Source of the DNA: Timema cristinae | Taxonomy: Eukaryota; Arthropoda; Insecta; Phasmatodea; Timematidae | Length of the DNA: 64,000 nt | Direction of reading: 5' to 3' | NCBI GenBank assembly: GCA_039000515.1 | Contig: JBCFYV010000024.1 | Span: 42,109,979-42,173,978 of the forward strand | Shown: positions 21,511-32,711 of the stretch, in pieces | Layout: every line of letters starts with the position of its first letter | Position numbering within the stretch: the first letter of the stretch is position 1 | Notes under the pieces: model-generated | Database searches by the model: none | Seen by the model: the letters and a program-made list of their open reading frames with translations, nothing else | Told to the model about the DNA's origin: nothing | Translations under genes and position numbers: made by a program

Positions 21511-22639
21511 AACGATATATAAATATCCTAAACGCTCCTTTATTTCATATATATGTAAGACTAAAATAAACTGTCCTGTCTAAAGTTTTGATGGGCACTG
21601 ATAAAGTGGGTGAAAAACATATGAGACCGACACTGACGGAACAGAGAGAAGACAGACAGACAGACGGATGGAAAAACCGAAACGGTAAAAGAAGAGGAAG
21701 GATGTGTGTGTGTGTTTTTGAATGAAAAGGAAATATGATTTAGACCTCATACCTCTTCACCCATCCTGATTGTGTGTTTTTTTATATCTACTTCTCTCAA
21801 ACACAACTAGAACATTTTTTCTTCTATCCCTTACCGTACTTTTTTATCTCTCCAGTATACGTACTAAGCACTATACGGTGTTCTTAGCATTCAATAATAC
21901 AACTTAATTATAATACATTGTATCTTAAATTAAATAACAATGTACTATCTTAATGTCATCAGTCACATTAGATTATCAAAATAATATTTTAGAATAAAAT
22001 AAATAATATTGAATAACCTTAAAATCCTATTATTTCTATACAGGAGCGATAAATGGCCTGTAAATTATAGACGGGGTGTCTAGGGCTTACTATAAATAGG
22101 GGGCTAAATTAACTGTAAATGATTTAAAGGAATTATCACTGTTCAAATAGTTATTAATATAACGTTGAGGAAACAACAAAAACAAGAATAACAAATTTTG
22201 ATTATTGAATGGAGGGAATTGATCCTTAGGAGTCGGACTCAAATGAACGAAAGAAGAGAACAAACTTTACACTGGATATCATCTCTGAGGAAACTTCACT
22301 GCTACTATTGGGGAAACAGCGTTGTCATTTTTTCTTCTTTTTTTTTTCGTATGGTTTTCCTTAGTTAATATAAATATAATCTTTCTAGTTCTTACTCCAG
22401 CATACCACCTTCAGACATAACTGAGAATGAGGAGCTTTGACAAAAGTTAACCGAGAAGAGTGAAGATAAATATTTTCTCTTTAAGACCAGCAGTTCCGTC
22501 AGAGGTGTGATTTTAGGTGTATCCAAGGGTTCAAAGAGAGTTGCAGCGCCTGAAGACTGGCCAGTAGCGTAATTAAAACTTTCCATTCAAAACAGCACAA
22601 TTAATGTCCGTAAAGATGTTTTTTAAAAAAACCTCAGAT
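21511..22639. other. Unassigned sequence
   Basis: No supported gene is visible. A short (GACA)n run lies near 21652 and a (TG)n run near 21704. Confidence 0.45.
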
Positions 22640-22900
22640 ATATATATACTACTATAAAGCCACACGGCTGACTCACCCACTGACATTAATCTTTACCCAC
22701 TTCCAGATGAGCTAGAAACTTGAAATTTGGTAAACTTATAGCTTTTAGCCTGTAACCGACGTGAAAATTCCAAAAAGAAAAATAATTTAATCTATAACCC
22801 CCGAAAAGATTAAAATTTCAGAGCAAATTAAAGTCGGTGCGGATCTTTATTTGGAGGTCTTTTGTGGCTAAATGGTAAGTAAGACCTATCAAAAAATGGC
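22640..22900 (+). mobile_element. Helitron-like fragment, copy 1
   Basis: It starts in a TA run then actactataaagccacac, followed by ggctgactcacccactgac, gagctagaaacttgaaattt and further down gtcggtgcggatc. The same order occurs on the minus strand at 53262-53515. The end structure resembles the 413-891 class, but no 3' hairpin is visible here. Confidence 0.55.
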
Positions 22901-23120
22901 TCTGGAATTATATAGTTTACATTCACTTGCAAAGAAATATCACGGGTGGGTTAGGGTTGGTGCTCCCAATGAGCAAAGCGATTAATGAATATATAATCTT
23001 CTGTATAATGCTATAGTTGACTGTATTAAACTAAAAAATATATATATGTAGGAATGTTGGGGGTGTTGTAGCCCCTACGGACTAGCCGAGCCTCCATGTT
23101 TCAAGTACAACATAACTATT

Positions 23121-23369
23121 TTTTTTCACGCTGCATCTACTACCCGTTCTGGTCATACGCTTATGTACTAATTACGTTAATGGTTTGAGAACTAGAAAGA
23201 TTATATTTGGAAAAGTGTATCCAAATTTGCTTGGAGGAAGATTGGAAAACCATTTTGGAAAAATTACCCTCAGTACACTTAACCGAGACTCGAACCTTGG
23301 TCTCCCACCATCGGCAGTCTAGTCTACTGAAATAGTAGTGCCTTGGACCGTGTGATTACCGAAGTAGGT
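23121..23369 (-). mobile_element. SINE-C copy, minus strand
   Basis: The 3' module (cacgctgcatctactacccg), body (tggaaaaccattttggaaa), B-box complement (gactcgaaccttggtctcc) and head are present. Confidence 0.82.
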
Positions 23370-23394
23370 ATTAATGTATTCAATTATAACTTAA

Positions 23395-23885
23395 AATAAG
23401 TGTAATTATTAAATACTCATTTTATAAATTCATACCTTTATATTTACATCTTTTCATACTATCTAATTGTTTGTCTCCTAAAAAATATTTCAAATATTGT
23501 TTTTTTACCTCAAATTTCTCCTTAAACTATTTTTTATGTTTCATATATTTTTAATTTTATTTTCTAAATTATTCCCAAATATCTTCCACTTAATTTTTTG
23601 TTTTGACTGATATATGATTAAATACCTTAAAATTAAAAATCTTCAAATCATAATACTTCATTTTTAATAAAAAATATAAACATCATATACTCTTACCTTC
23701 TATTTTTTAAGCCTATTATGTTCTAAACATTTTTAAACCTACTATTTTCAATCTATAATATATCATATTTGTTAATCCTTACACTATTGTCTGGCTATTC
23801 TTAATGATCTCATGTTCTTTATGATACAATGAATAATTATTTCTTTTCATGTCTTATAATATTTTATAAACATAAAAGTTGATAA
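23395..23885. other. G-depleted AT-rich stretch
   Basis: The plus strand is almost free of G for nearly 500 bases while C is common, a strong strand asymmetry. No gene or repeat is recognised. Confidence 0.5.
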
Positions 23886-24274
23886 GGGTTCGTTTATTTG
23901 GTCACGTGAAACGTCGTTCTGAATTTCAGTTATTCACGTCCAGTCCATTTCAGAATGCAATCACTACATTCGCTGCATATCCTCAGAAATGTCAGCTGAC
24001 TGGTTGGTTTGCTGTACCCATGATTCATCACGGTCTCTGACTATGAGGAATGACTACTGTTTGCCAAAGGCCCCTCTCCGTCCTTTAGCACCCCCGCCGC
24101 GCCCCATCCTCCACGCCCCCTTGTCTCCTCATTGGAATTCAAATTAAGACGCACCAGTGATCGGTTGGAATTCAGGGGTACCAAATATTGCGAGACAAAA
24201 TCCCTTCAGTAGTGAATTAAACTTTTTGCAGAGTCCAAAGTATTAGCTTTTAAAGCGCTCATTAAAGCAACGAT

Positions 24275-24538
24275 AATAATAATAATAATAATATTAGCAC
24301 CGCGTCTTACTACCCGTTCGGGTTATACGCTTTAAGTACTAATTACTCTAATGGATTAGGAATTTGGAAGGTTTAATTAGAGGAAGTGAACCCGAATTTG
24401 CGTGGAGGGAGAGTGGAAAACCATTCAGGAAAAACCTCTCCCAGTTCACCCGACCGAGATTCGAACCTCGATCTCCCCGTCCTCAGCAGTCGAGCTCAGC
24501 ACGACAAGCACGTTAGCCAACTACGCCACCGAGGTGGG
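24275..24538 (-). mobile_element. SINE-A copy 6 with perfect TSD
   Basis: This is a full-length minus-strand SINE-A. A perfect 12-base duplication, taaagcaacgat, flanks it (24263-24274 and 24539-24550). The tail is (AAT/TTA)-type. Confidence 0.93.
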
Positions 24539-24550
24539 TAAAGCAACGAT

Positions 24551-25580
24551 CATATTTGAAAAATTCATTTTTACTGGATGAGTATGAATCTTTGTTTACG
24601 TTTCAACGAAATTTAAACTATTATTTCAAAAAAACATCTTTTAAATAATGTCAAGTTACACGGATGTTGGAAGCATACATATTTATGTTAGTACTTCCAA
24701 ACTCCTTGGGACGATGGAAATAAAGGGGTGGGGAGGGGGGGGGGGCTAAGATTTTATTTGATTCAAATGTTGTCATGGGGAACTTAACATACTTTTTATA
24801 TTGAGATTTTGAATGTGGTTTTTACATAGTCTAACCTAGCGAATTATTGGCATATTTTTTTTACAAACTGTCCTTGGCATTCTTTTAATTACTTCATAAA
24901 TTTCGTTATAAACTATTGATAAATAAATTACATGTTTCTTAACAAATTCATATTAAAGGAAAACTCCATTAGCTTTTATCATAATATGATAAATGTCATA
25001 AAAAAACATATAAATGTCATATGACATTCTAGCTATTTTCTTATAAAATATTTTTGGAAATGCTTACAAACATTGATTAAAGGTTTCTTACGTTATTTTA
25101 CTTACACATTTATAAACCTATTCATTATAAATATATTTTACTACTATAATTTATTTGAAAAGTACTCTCGAGTTCCAAAAAATAAATCAAATACAACAAT
25201 AATTTGAAAAAGTTCGTTCATGTTTTGTGATCTATCATAAAATAGAGTGTTGGAAGTGAAAGATTAATTACTAAGACGGATTTAACTTTTTTTGTGTGTG
25301 TACGTGTAAATGTATGTGTGTTTATAAAATGATTGATGACAGCCAAACGCTGACCTATACAGCGTGTGGAAGAGACTCGTAACAATCACAACCCCTCACG
25401 GACTACCCACTTGTTCGAAGAAGGGAAACAACCCTTAACTACTCATTAATTACCTCAATCAGGGCTACATTGAATGAAATGAATTGATGTTACCAAGTAC
25501 GGATTTTTCTGTGATTTGCAAGAACAGTGTAGACTGAATTTATTTAGGAAGGGTGAAATTTATTATTAGGTTTTTGTCCG
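24551..25580. other. Unassigned AT-rich sequence with poly-G tract
   Basis: No gene is visible. A G-rich tract lies at 24725-24746. Confidence 0.45.
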
Positions 25581-25690
25581 ATACCTAAGCTCAGTAAGTT
25601 TCATGTTTGCCTACCGAGGTAAGGGTTTCGATTCCCGGTATGCCCGAAAAAAATGTAATTGGCTTGTAATTGGGTTTCCCATTTTACAAT
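25581..25690 (+). mobile_element. SINE-D head, partial
   Basis: This is a tRNA-like head with the segment taagctcagtaagtttcat, then ctaccgaggtaagg, and a B box (gggtttcgattcccgg). An A-run (gaaaaaaatg) follows, as in the other D copies. The acceptor stem does not pair, so it is not a tRNA gene. Confidence 0.55.
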
Positions 25691-25694
25691 GATG

Positions 25695-25929
25695 ATACGC
25701 ACTTACGCTAATGTGTAATGGTAGGGTGATTGTGAGATGAAATGAGGACCTACAGTTTAACGTGGAATCCGAACCACGGTGGAGGCCTGGTATTCCCCAC
25801 ATTCACAAGATGTCTTGTCAGAGGTGAAGAAGGGTTTGGTAATCAGATCAATCTGTGCCGGGACCGAGGATTGAACCCCGGACCCTAGCACAGAAGTCCG
25901 ACACCTTACCCCTAGACCGCCAGGTCACC
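25695..25929 (-). mobile_element. SINE-B copy 5 (short subtype), tail lost
   Basis: The body and head (ccgccaggtcacc end) are complete. The 3' end is cut inside the shared module at tacgcacttacgc, directly after the SINE-D copy. Confidence 0.87.
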
Positions 25930-27829
25930 GTTAGTCTACTAAAATATTTTTTGAGACATGGATAGTAAAAATAAAATAATATTTAACTAAAGATACAAAT
26001 ATAAACTATCTTGGTGGAAATATTTTACCGTTGCAATAAGCGTCAGAGGGTATTAGAATATCTTCAAGAGGTATGAACCACGGTGGTGGTACACGTGGTT
26101 AAAGGCGTCAAGACCCTATATAGGTCCTGTCTATAGACTACGTACACATATCGGCAGAGGGGAGGGGAGTAGCGTTCGGCATGATCAAGCGTGATGAGGG
26201 GGTAAGGGTGAGTCAATAATGCGTGAAGTTACATTACAACTAAGCGTATTTATTTTGAAATAAAGAGTGCTACTAATTTTCGCCCGCCGACCATAAGCAT
26301 GAATTCACCACATTGTTAGGGGCTTTAAAATTTCAAATTTGACTGACACTTGTGCCTTAACTATCAACTTAAGATTCAAACACTTGAAATGTTTTTGTAA
26401 AAAAATGTTCTTATTCAATTTTTCTATATCTCACTTAGTTTTCTCAGGGTAAGCAATAAAAGGTATCAACATATTCAATTTTTCTCGGGAAATTATAACG
26501 TTCTCAATTTTTTAAACAATTGGTTGGGTTAAAAACCATTCCAAAACCAAATGTTTACTTTTTTTTGCGTTTTTTAACGCAGAATTAGTAGGTTTTGGGC
26601 CACATTTTTTGACAGTTTTTCTTTTATAACTCAAAGTTTCTGGTCTATGTAGACAAAAAGCTAGCAAATCATTGACTTCAATCGTTGAGTTTGGGTTAGC
26701 TAGGCTCTAAATATTAAAAATACTATTTAAATAGGAGAGGAGGAGTGATATTGTGATGCAATATTAGAAGGGGGTCCACAAAAATTAAGTGTGTCCTAGC
26801 TTATGGAAGATACTAATTAGATATAACACGTAATCCTTTTTTTTTTGTTCGTGTAATTGTTTTTTAGAATGTTTAAACAAATTATTGCTATTTAATAATG
26901 GTATTTATAACATCTAATTTTGAAAATATTTAATAATCATCTCCCTTTTATCTAAATTGACGTACATTTCGTCAACCGTTTTTGAAATGGAGTCTTGATA
27001 TGACCCATCTCGGAGACAAAGCAAAACAGCAAAGTGTCCCTTCAATGAATATTCCTTTTGTTTAAGTGCTTCTTACACCTCCCCCCCCCCCATCCGCTCA
27101 CTCCCTCACCAAGATATTTTTTTGTTGAAAATCTTTGCCAACATGAAAACTGCATTAACAGTACGGAAGTTAGGACGGATGGTGTAAAGGGAACGAAAGG
27201 GACTGGAAGGGGGGTAAAATGTTAAGTGTGTAAAGAATGGGATGGATATAAGGTTTAGAAGAAGAAAGAGAAAGTTTCTTGATTTACCCTTTCTACATTT
27301 CTACAAAGCCTTCATTCTAAAAAAAAAAAAAAAAAAATAGAAATCGTGTCAAAAATCCATTATTTCTACCCATTTTTTTTTATTTTGTCTCATATTGATA
27401 TCCCGTAGCTTTACCCTCATTTCTCTTTGCCCCCCCCCCCCTTCCTTTCTCACCAAACAAAAAAAAACTTTACTTTTCCATTTCATGCACTTTACATGTT
27501 TCTGCCTAACGGTATGGGTAAAAAAAAAAAGTTACAAACTTGAATGTTTAACTGTAGCGAAAATTGTTTAAAAAGTGAGCTCTAACGTTCATAAAACTTG
27601 TGAAAAGTTAAATCAAAAATATAATGTAAAAAAAAATCTCCACAGTATATCCTTGTGTAACATTTTTTAAATGGTTTATAAAGAAATTTTTATTTCAAGA
27701 GTGATACAAGTGTGTATCTAAATATAATTTTGGGCGTTGTTCAGCGTGCTCTGAAACTTTCTTACAATACTAGACGAACGCTCTAAAGTGAATGCTCTTT
27801 TTCGAATATTTTGATTCAACATGTTTATG
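25930..27829. other. Long stretch without recognised gene
   Basis: No supported gene is visible. It holds C-runs (27081, 27430), a 16-base A-run (27321) and T-rich patches. Confidence 0.45.
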
Positions 27830-28103
27830 TCTGTGCTGGGAGTCCGGGGTTCAATCCTCGGTCCCGGCACAGATTTATCTATTACCAAACCCTTCCTTCA
27901 CCTCTGACAAGACGTGTATTAATCACAACTTGTGAGTGTGTGGAATACTAAACCTCCACCGTGGTTTGGATCCCATGTTAAACTGTAGGTGCTCCATTTC
28001 ATCTGACAATCACCCTACCATTACACATTAGCTTAAGTGCGTATAACCCGAATCGGGTAGTAAGACGCGGTGCTAATAAAATAATAATAAATAATATAAT
28101 AGG
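27830..28103 (+). mobile_element. SINE-B copy 6 (long subtype), 5'-truncated
   Basis: It begins in the head at tctgtgctggg and runs to the 3' module and an AT-rich TAA-type tail. A 10-base duplication, catgtttatg, flanks it (27820-27829 and 28104-28113). Confidence 0.92.
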
Positions 28104-28189
28104 CATGTTTATGCAGGTCTATAGGTGTGTAATAGATCTACTATGAAGAAGAGAAGTGTCGTTAAAGTGTAGTCAAAGTCTGTATAGGG

Positions 28190-28582
28190 CGTTCTTTGTA
28201 CTCCATTGTCACATACGCAGCAGAAACGTGGACATTGAATTCAAGAGAGACTCTGAGAGTGAAGGCCATGGGAATGAAGTTGGTGAGAAGCAGTTCAACT
28301 GTCACAAGGATAAACAGGATTAGGAATGACGCTATCTGGGAAATGGCGAGGGTACAGGGAGTATATGAGATAGGAGAGGAAGCCAAAGAGAACGCTGGAG
28401 ATGAGAATGTAGGAATAGGGCCACAAGGGAGATCAAGAAAGAGAGGGGAGAAGAAGATAACAGTAAGTGTGGAAGTGAGATGTTAAGAATGGAAGCGAAT
28501 AAAGGATAAATAATGGTGAAAGGACAGAGGAAGATGCAGGAATTTGACTATACTGACCCGGATGCAGGCTGAAAACAGTTTA
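28190..28582 (+). pseudogene. LINE-2 reverse transcriptase C-terminus, copy 2
   Basis: The frame reads TYAAETWTLNSRETLRVKA, MGMKLVRSS, RINRIRNDAIW, then a glycine/arginine/lysine-rich tail and, in another frame, an end EFDYTDPDAG followed by stop. It is the same LINE type as 16741-17180. It has frame breaks and is 5'-truncated. Confidence 0.72.
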
Positions 28583-28683
28583 TGATAATGATGTTGATGT
28601 AATTCTTCAGTTAATCCTTAAGTTCGGGAGAAAAACATGTTAATAACGGCTATCTCGTTTAGGTATTTAAATTACCCTCTACT

Positions 28684-28890
28684 AAAAACTTACTATAACA
28701 GCACATGACTAAAAAAAAAAACTAACATAAAACCTAGAACAGACGCAACAACTAGACCCCGGTCGTTGACTCATCACTGTGAAAGAGGAAACTCACATTT
28801 CACCAATTCATTTATTTTCAGGCATGTAGGGAGTCGAGCCCGGACCTCCGGGCCAGTGTGTATTATATGTCACCGACTGCGCTAAGGTAT
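28684..28890 (-). mobile_element. SINE-D copy, minus strand
   Basis: On the minus strand there is a tRNA-like head (gcgcagtcggtgacatat, B-box region ccgggctcgactccc) and then a body with the gatgagtcaacgaccggggt segment. The body recurs at 41915-42110. Confidence 0.65.
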
Positions 28891-28953
28891 CAATCTTTTG
28901 GTCATCAGTTTTAAACATCTAAAACCACGTTTCCACGAGTACTTATACATTAC

Positions 28954-29337
28954 ATTAAGGTGCGACAGAAGGGAGCGCAAGTAATTTTACAATTTTTATA
29001 GAATTGAAAGTTTTTGCCCAAAATAAATCAAATATTTCTCCAGTAGCAACATAGAGTTTAGTTTTCTGCACATGCTAATATCAACAAATCTTGAATATCT
29101 GTAAAGGGTGTGATGGAATTTCGTCAAAACTTTTTAAATAAAGAGAAAAAGTTTTGACGAAATTCCAGGACACCCTTGACAGATATTCAAGATTTGTTGA
29201 TATTAGCATGTGCAGAAAACTAAACTCTATGTTGCTACTGGAGAAATATTTGATTTATTTTGGCCAAAAACTTTCAATTCTATAAGAACTGTAAAAACAC
29301 TTGCTATCCCTTCTACCTCACCTTTACGTAACACATT
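28954..29337. mobile_element. FB1 foldback element, copy b (near-perfect arms)
   Basis: The inner arms are almost identical inverted copies: gttttctgcacatgctaata through cgtcaaaacttttt on the left and aaaaagttttgacg through gcatgtgcagaaaac on the right. Outer arms (cattaaggtg, then aaagtttttgcccaaaa) match the right end (ttggccaaaaactttcaa, then cacctttacg). The transcript would fold into a hairpin of about 180 pairs. Confidence 0.85.
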
Positions 29338-29549
29338 TTAGCACCTTTTTTCAGATAGTACTCACACGTTAATTACGATGACAAAAGTAGGATTTCAGAA
29401 GAAAAGTGCCTGTATTTGCGTGAAAGAGTAAGAAACATTTTTTTTAGAAGTCATTCTCAGTACATCCGACTGGGATTAAAATCCTGTTCTACCCATCACC
29501 GAAAATCCAATCTAATACGATAGTGACGCGTTAGATCATGCGACCAACG
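29338..29549 (-). mobile_element. SINE-C copy, minus strand, very diverged
   Basis: It abuts FB1 copy b. The remaining landmarks are tagcacc, a decayed body (gtatttgcgtgaaagag), a B-box complement and the head end gatcatgcgaccaacg. Confidence 0.65.
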
Positions 29550-29870
29550 ATAGTTTGTAACGATGCAGACACACTGAATTTCTCCACCACTCGTAAAAAA
29601 AAGATTGCGCCAGTCTGTTTGTAACTAACTAGTTGGATATAGCCGTCGGGGCGAGCGTGTTGGAAAAATGAAGCTACCCTTAGGGCAGAGAATCACTTGC
29701 TTCCCTTAAGCGTTTTAGATCCTCTATCACACGGTCAAGTTAAAAACGAACTTTCATTATCATTCTAACGTGACTCATGTGTTCCATTAAACGTATTGAT
29801 CATCTAAAACTGTTTAAGAATCTCCTTTGAACAGTAAAGATAAATATTTATATATTTATATATATATATA

Positions 29871-30114
29871 TAGCACCAAGTCTTACTACGCGTTAGTGTT
29901 ACACGTCTATGTATTCATTAATCTAATGGGTTAGGGATTAGGATGGTTGAATTTAGAGGGAGTGTATCCACGTTTGCGTAGAGGTAAAGTGGAAAACAAT
30001 TTAAGGAAAACTACCCTCAGTACACCCGACTGTGATCGAACCCCAATATCCCCGTCATCGGCAGTCTAGTGTATAGCGATAGTGACACCTTAGACCATAC
30101 GGCCACCGAAGCAG
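29871..30114 (-). mobile_element. SINE-C copy, minus strand
   Basis: Tail, 3' module (tagcaccaagtcttactacg), body (gtggaaaacaatttaagg), B-box complement (gtgatcgaaccccaatatcc) and head (catacggccaccgaagcagg) are present. The 5' flank is a TA-rich run. Confidence 0.84.
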
Positions 30115-30211
30115 GTTACAAAATTGTCAACCTTATACTGTAAGAAGAAAATAACTATTGCCAAAGAATGCTGGTCAAATTTTCGTTTCATTATTTTGCA
30201 TAAATGTGATT

Positions 30212-30256
30212 GAGAGTAGCGCGTTATATCACGCGGGCATCGAAGCGGATTTTTGA
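30212..30256 (-). mobile_element. SINE-C head fragment, minus strand
   Basis: Only the head remains (gagagtagcgcgttatatca, then gggcatcgaagcgg). Confidence 0.5.
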
Positions 30257-30335
30257 GTTGTTAATTAAGGATCTAGGCATAGCAATCTAACAATATATCC
30301 TAAATTGGATCTAATTCCAATCGTCAGTATGAAAA

Positions 30336-30338
<3 letters not shown>

Positions 30339-30373
<35 letters not shown>

Positions 30374-30379
30374 TATATC
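30339..30379. repeat. (TA)n microsatellite
   Basis: A TA run with one slip. Confidence 0.95.
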
Positions 30380-31164
30380 ACACAGAAATGGTAAATATAT
30401 TTTATATTTATACAATAATATAATTATATGAGGTGGAATGAAAACGTGTACATGTGAAACTGGTCCAGGTTTCGTAACATGATTAGAGTAATTGAATTTG
30501 TTCTCATTGCTTGGGCACGTAGTTCCCCCACCCCACCCCTCCCCTTTCTACCAACTCTCCTTTCCTTGGTAGTCTGTAGTGTTCCGCTCCAAACCCATTC
30601 ACTAGAGTTGCATTTTAGGGGATGGTTAGGTAGGGGGAGGGATGCTTCGTTAGGAATTCAGCCCTCCCCCTCTCCTGCCCTCGTGTGTTAAACGTGTTGT
30701 CGACGCGAGGTGAGTTAACGATAGGAAGGGTATGTGGGTACTCCCATCCAAATGACACATCCGGATACTAGAAAGGTTTAGGAGGTATAAAAGTTTAAAC
30801 CCTTTCACTTAATATAACAAACTTTTCTTTTAATTGTTTCTTTCTGTGTTCGTTTATTATTCGATTCTAAGGAAGTTAATTTGATTTTAAGGTAATTCGA
30901 CAGTTAAAAAGTTATTTTGCACAGTTCTAACAAGTATATAATAAAATATAAATACTGATTGATTAGTTGATTTCGAATAAGTATATAACAGTTCACGAGT
31001 TATAAAGAGATATGTTCTGCTTTTCATTTACTATTGTTAAAGTAAAGTAATTATTAATATATGGGTCTGAAATTAACTATAACTAGACATTCATATGAGT
31101 TGTATACAATGAAATATTTATAATGTCAAAGAAAAATTATTCTTAATATTTAAGCAGTTTAAAA
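30380..31164. other. Unassigned; pyrimidine-rich patches
   Basis: C-rich tracts occur at 30522-30560 and 30661-30685. No gene is supported; a 70-codon frame at 30479-30691 follows the base bias. Confidence 0.4.
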
Positions 31165-31228
31165 GTGATTCGATCCCCGGTCGGGTGTGTCTTGAGGGTG
31201 ATTTTTCCTAGATGGTTTTCCACTTTCT

Positions 31229-31270
<42 letters not shown>

Positions 31271-31387
31271 CGCAAATACGGGTAAACTTCCTTTAAATTC
31301 AACCTTCCTCATCCCTAACTCATTAGGATAATTGCTACATAAGAGTATACCAGAATGGGTAGTAATACGGGGTACTAAAAAAATCTA
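31165..31387 (+). mobile_element. SINE-C copy with internal (TC)n expansion
   Basis: The copy is 5'-truncated near the B box (gattcgatccccggtcgggt). Its body motif ccactttctctcttctc has grown into a (TC)n run of about 40 bases (31229-31268) and continues with cacgcaaatacgggt and the 3' module. The tail is A-rich. Confidence 0.85.
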
Positions 31388-31837
31388 CGCTAATCTTAAA
31401 TGCATGCATTACATACCAATCAACTCTGTGATACAGTCAGCTAGGAATCTTAAATTTACACAAACACTATTGCACGTGGATCATTTCTGATTAAAATTTA
31501 ATGGAGATAAAGAGTTAGTAGAAGTTCCTAATGCAGAACATTGTTTAAATATTAAATTATATTTGGATAAAAACTACATTTAAAATGTAGTTTTTGACAA
31601 TTTTAGAATGGCTTCACAGATAAGTATTGCGCACAAATCTTCATTCTGTCCTATTAGGGACATACTGTAGTTATTAACAAGAAACTTTGTCGCTTTTTCC
31701 CCCATCGTCACAGCGGAAAATATAGAGTAATTGTTCAAATACGAATCACTGCACACATTTCTGTCATATCGTGGTCTTTTCTTTTCCTTTTTACTTCCAT
31801 ACCTCGCATAAGCCGAGAGTTCAGTTGGGCCTGCACG
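31388..31837. other. Unassigned sequence
   Basis: No gene is seen. A small perfect inverted repeat (aaaactacattt with aaatgtagtttt) lies at about 31570-31597. Confidence 0.45.
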
Positions 31838-32711
31838 TAGGGATGTGGTATCGAAATAAAAGTATCGATACTGTACTCATTAAAAGTATCGGATGAAAAT
31901 TATCGAAAGAAAAGTATCGGTATCGAAACGCACATAAAAACGTTTCTGCTTCGTTTGCTTGGCGCACTCTAAGAGTTGACTACAAAAGCTTATTTTGTTT
32001 AGTTTGTGATGACCGTACTATTATTATTATTATTATTATTATTTATTATTATTATTATTAGCACCTCGTCTTACTACCCAATCGGGTGATACGCACTTAC
32101 GCTAATGTGTAATGGTAGGGTGATTGTAAGATGAAATGAAGGACCTACAGTTTAACGTGGAATCCGAACCACGGTGGAGGCCTGGCATTCCCCACATTCA
32201 CAAGATAAGACAAGATAAGAGGTGAAAGAAGGGTTTGGTAATCAGATAAATCTGTGCCGGGACCGAGGATTGAACCCCGGCCGCCAGCACAGAAGTCTGA
32301 CACCTTCACCCCTAGACCACCAGGTCACCAGACTGATGACCGTACTAATTTATAAAGGGGTAGTAGATTGGATTGCCACTCGCTCCATCGCGTCACAAGG
32401 TCGGACATTAGGCTGTATTGATAAATAAAGATGAAATAACAGCTATGAATTATGACAAGCTAAAATGTATTGAATTCTAGAATTGCTTCTTGCTTGTCAG
32501 GCAGAATATGTGTGAGAATTCACAGTCCTCCCTAGTAAACATATAATCCCAGCATGAGTGAAAATAACAAAAAAAAAAGTTGTTTCTTTCGATACCGATC
32601 TGATACCGGAGTGTGAGTACTAATATCAGTAAAAGTATCGGAAAAAACAAGTATCGAAAGTAAAATATCGATATTATTACAGTGTCGAAACTTTTTTTTT
32701 TCACATCCCTA
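31838..32711. mobile_element. hAT-like MITE, split by SINE-B copy 7
   Basis: The ends are tagggatgtggtatcg and ttttcacatcccta. Subterminal regions on both sides carry repeated TATCGAT/GTATCGG motifs, as in known arthropod hAT-type non-autonomous elements. The 8 bases outside each end match at only 5 positions, so a duplication is uncertain. Removing the SINE leaves roughly 550 bases with no recognised transposase. Confidence 0.65.
32021..32333 (-). mobile_element. SINE-B copy 7, nested in the hAT-like MITE
   Basis: This is a full-length copy with a long (TTA)n tail and a perfect 14-base duplication, tgatgaccgtacta (32007-32020 and 32334-32347). The internal region is odd: aagataagac is repeated where other copies have atgtcttgtcag. 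Confidence 0.95.

Noticed and set aside
25611..25802. Minus-strand open frame of 63 codons
   Set aside because: It lies across the SINE-D to SINE-B junction and reflects repeat sequence.
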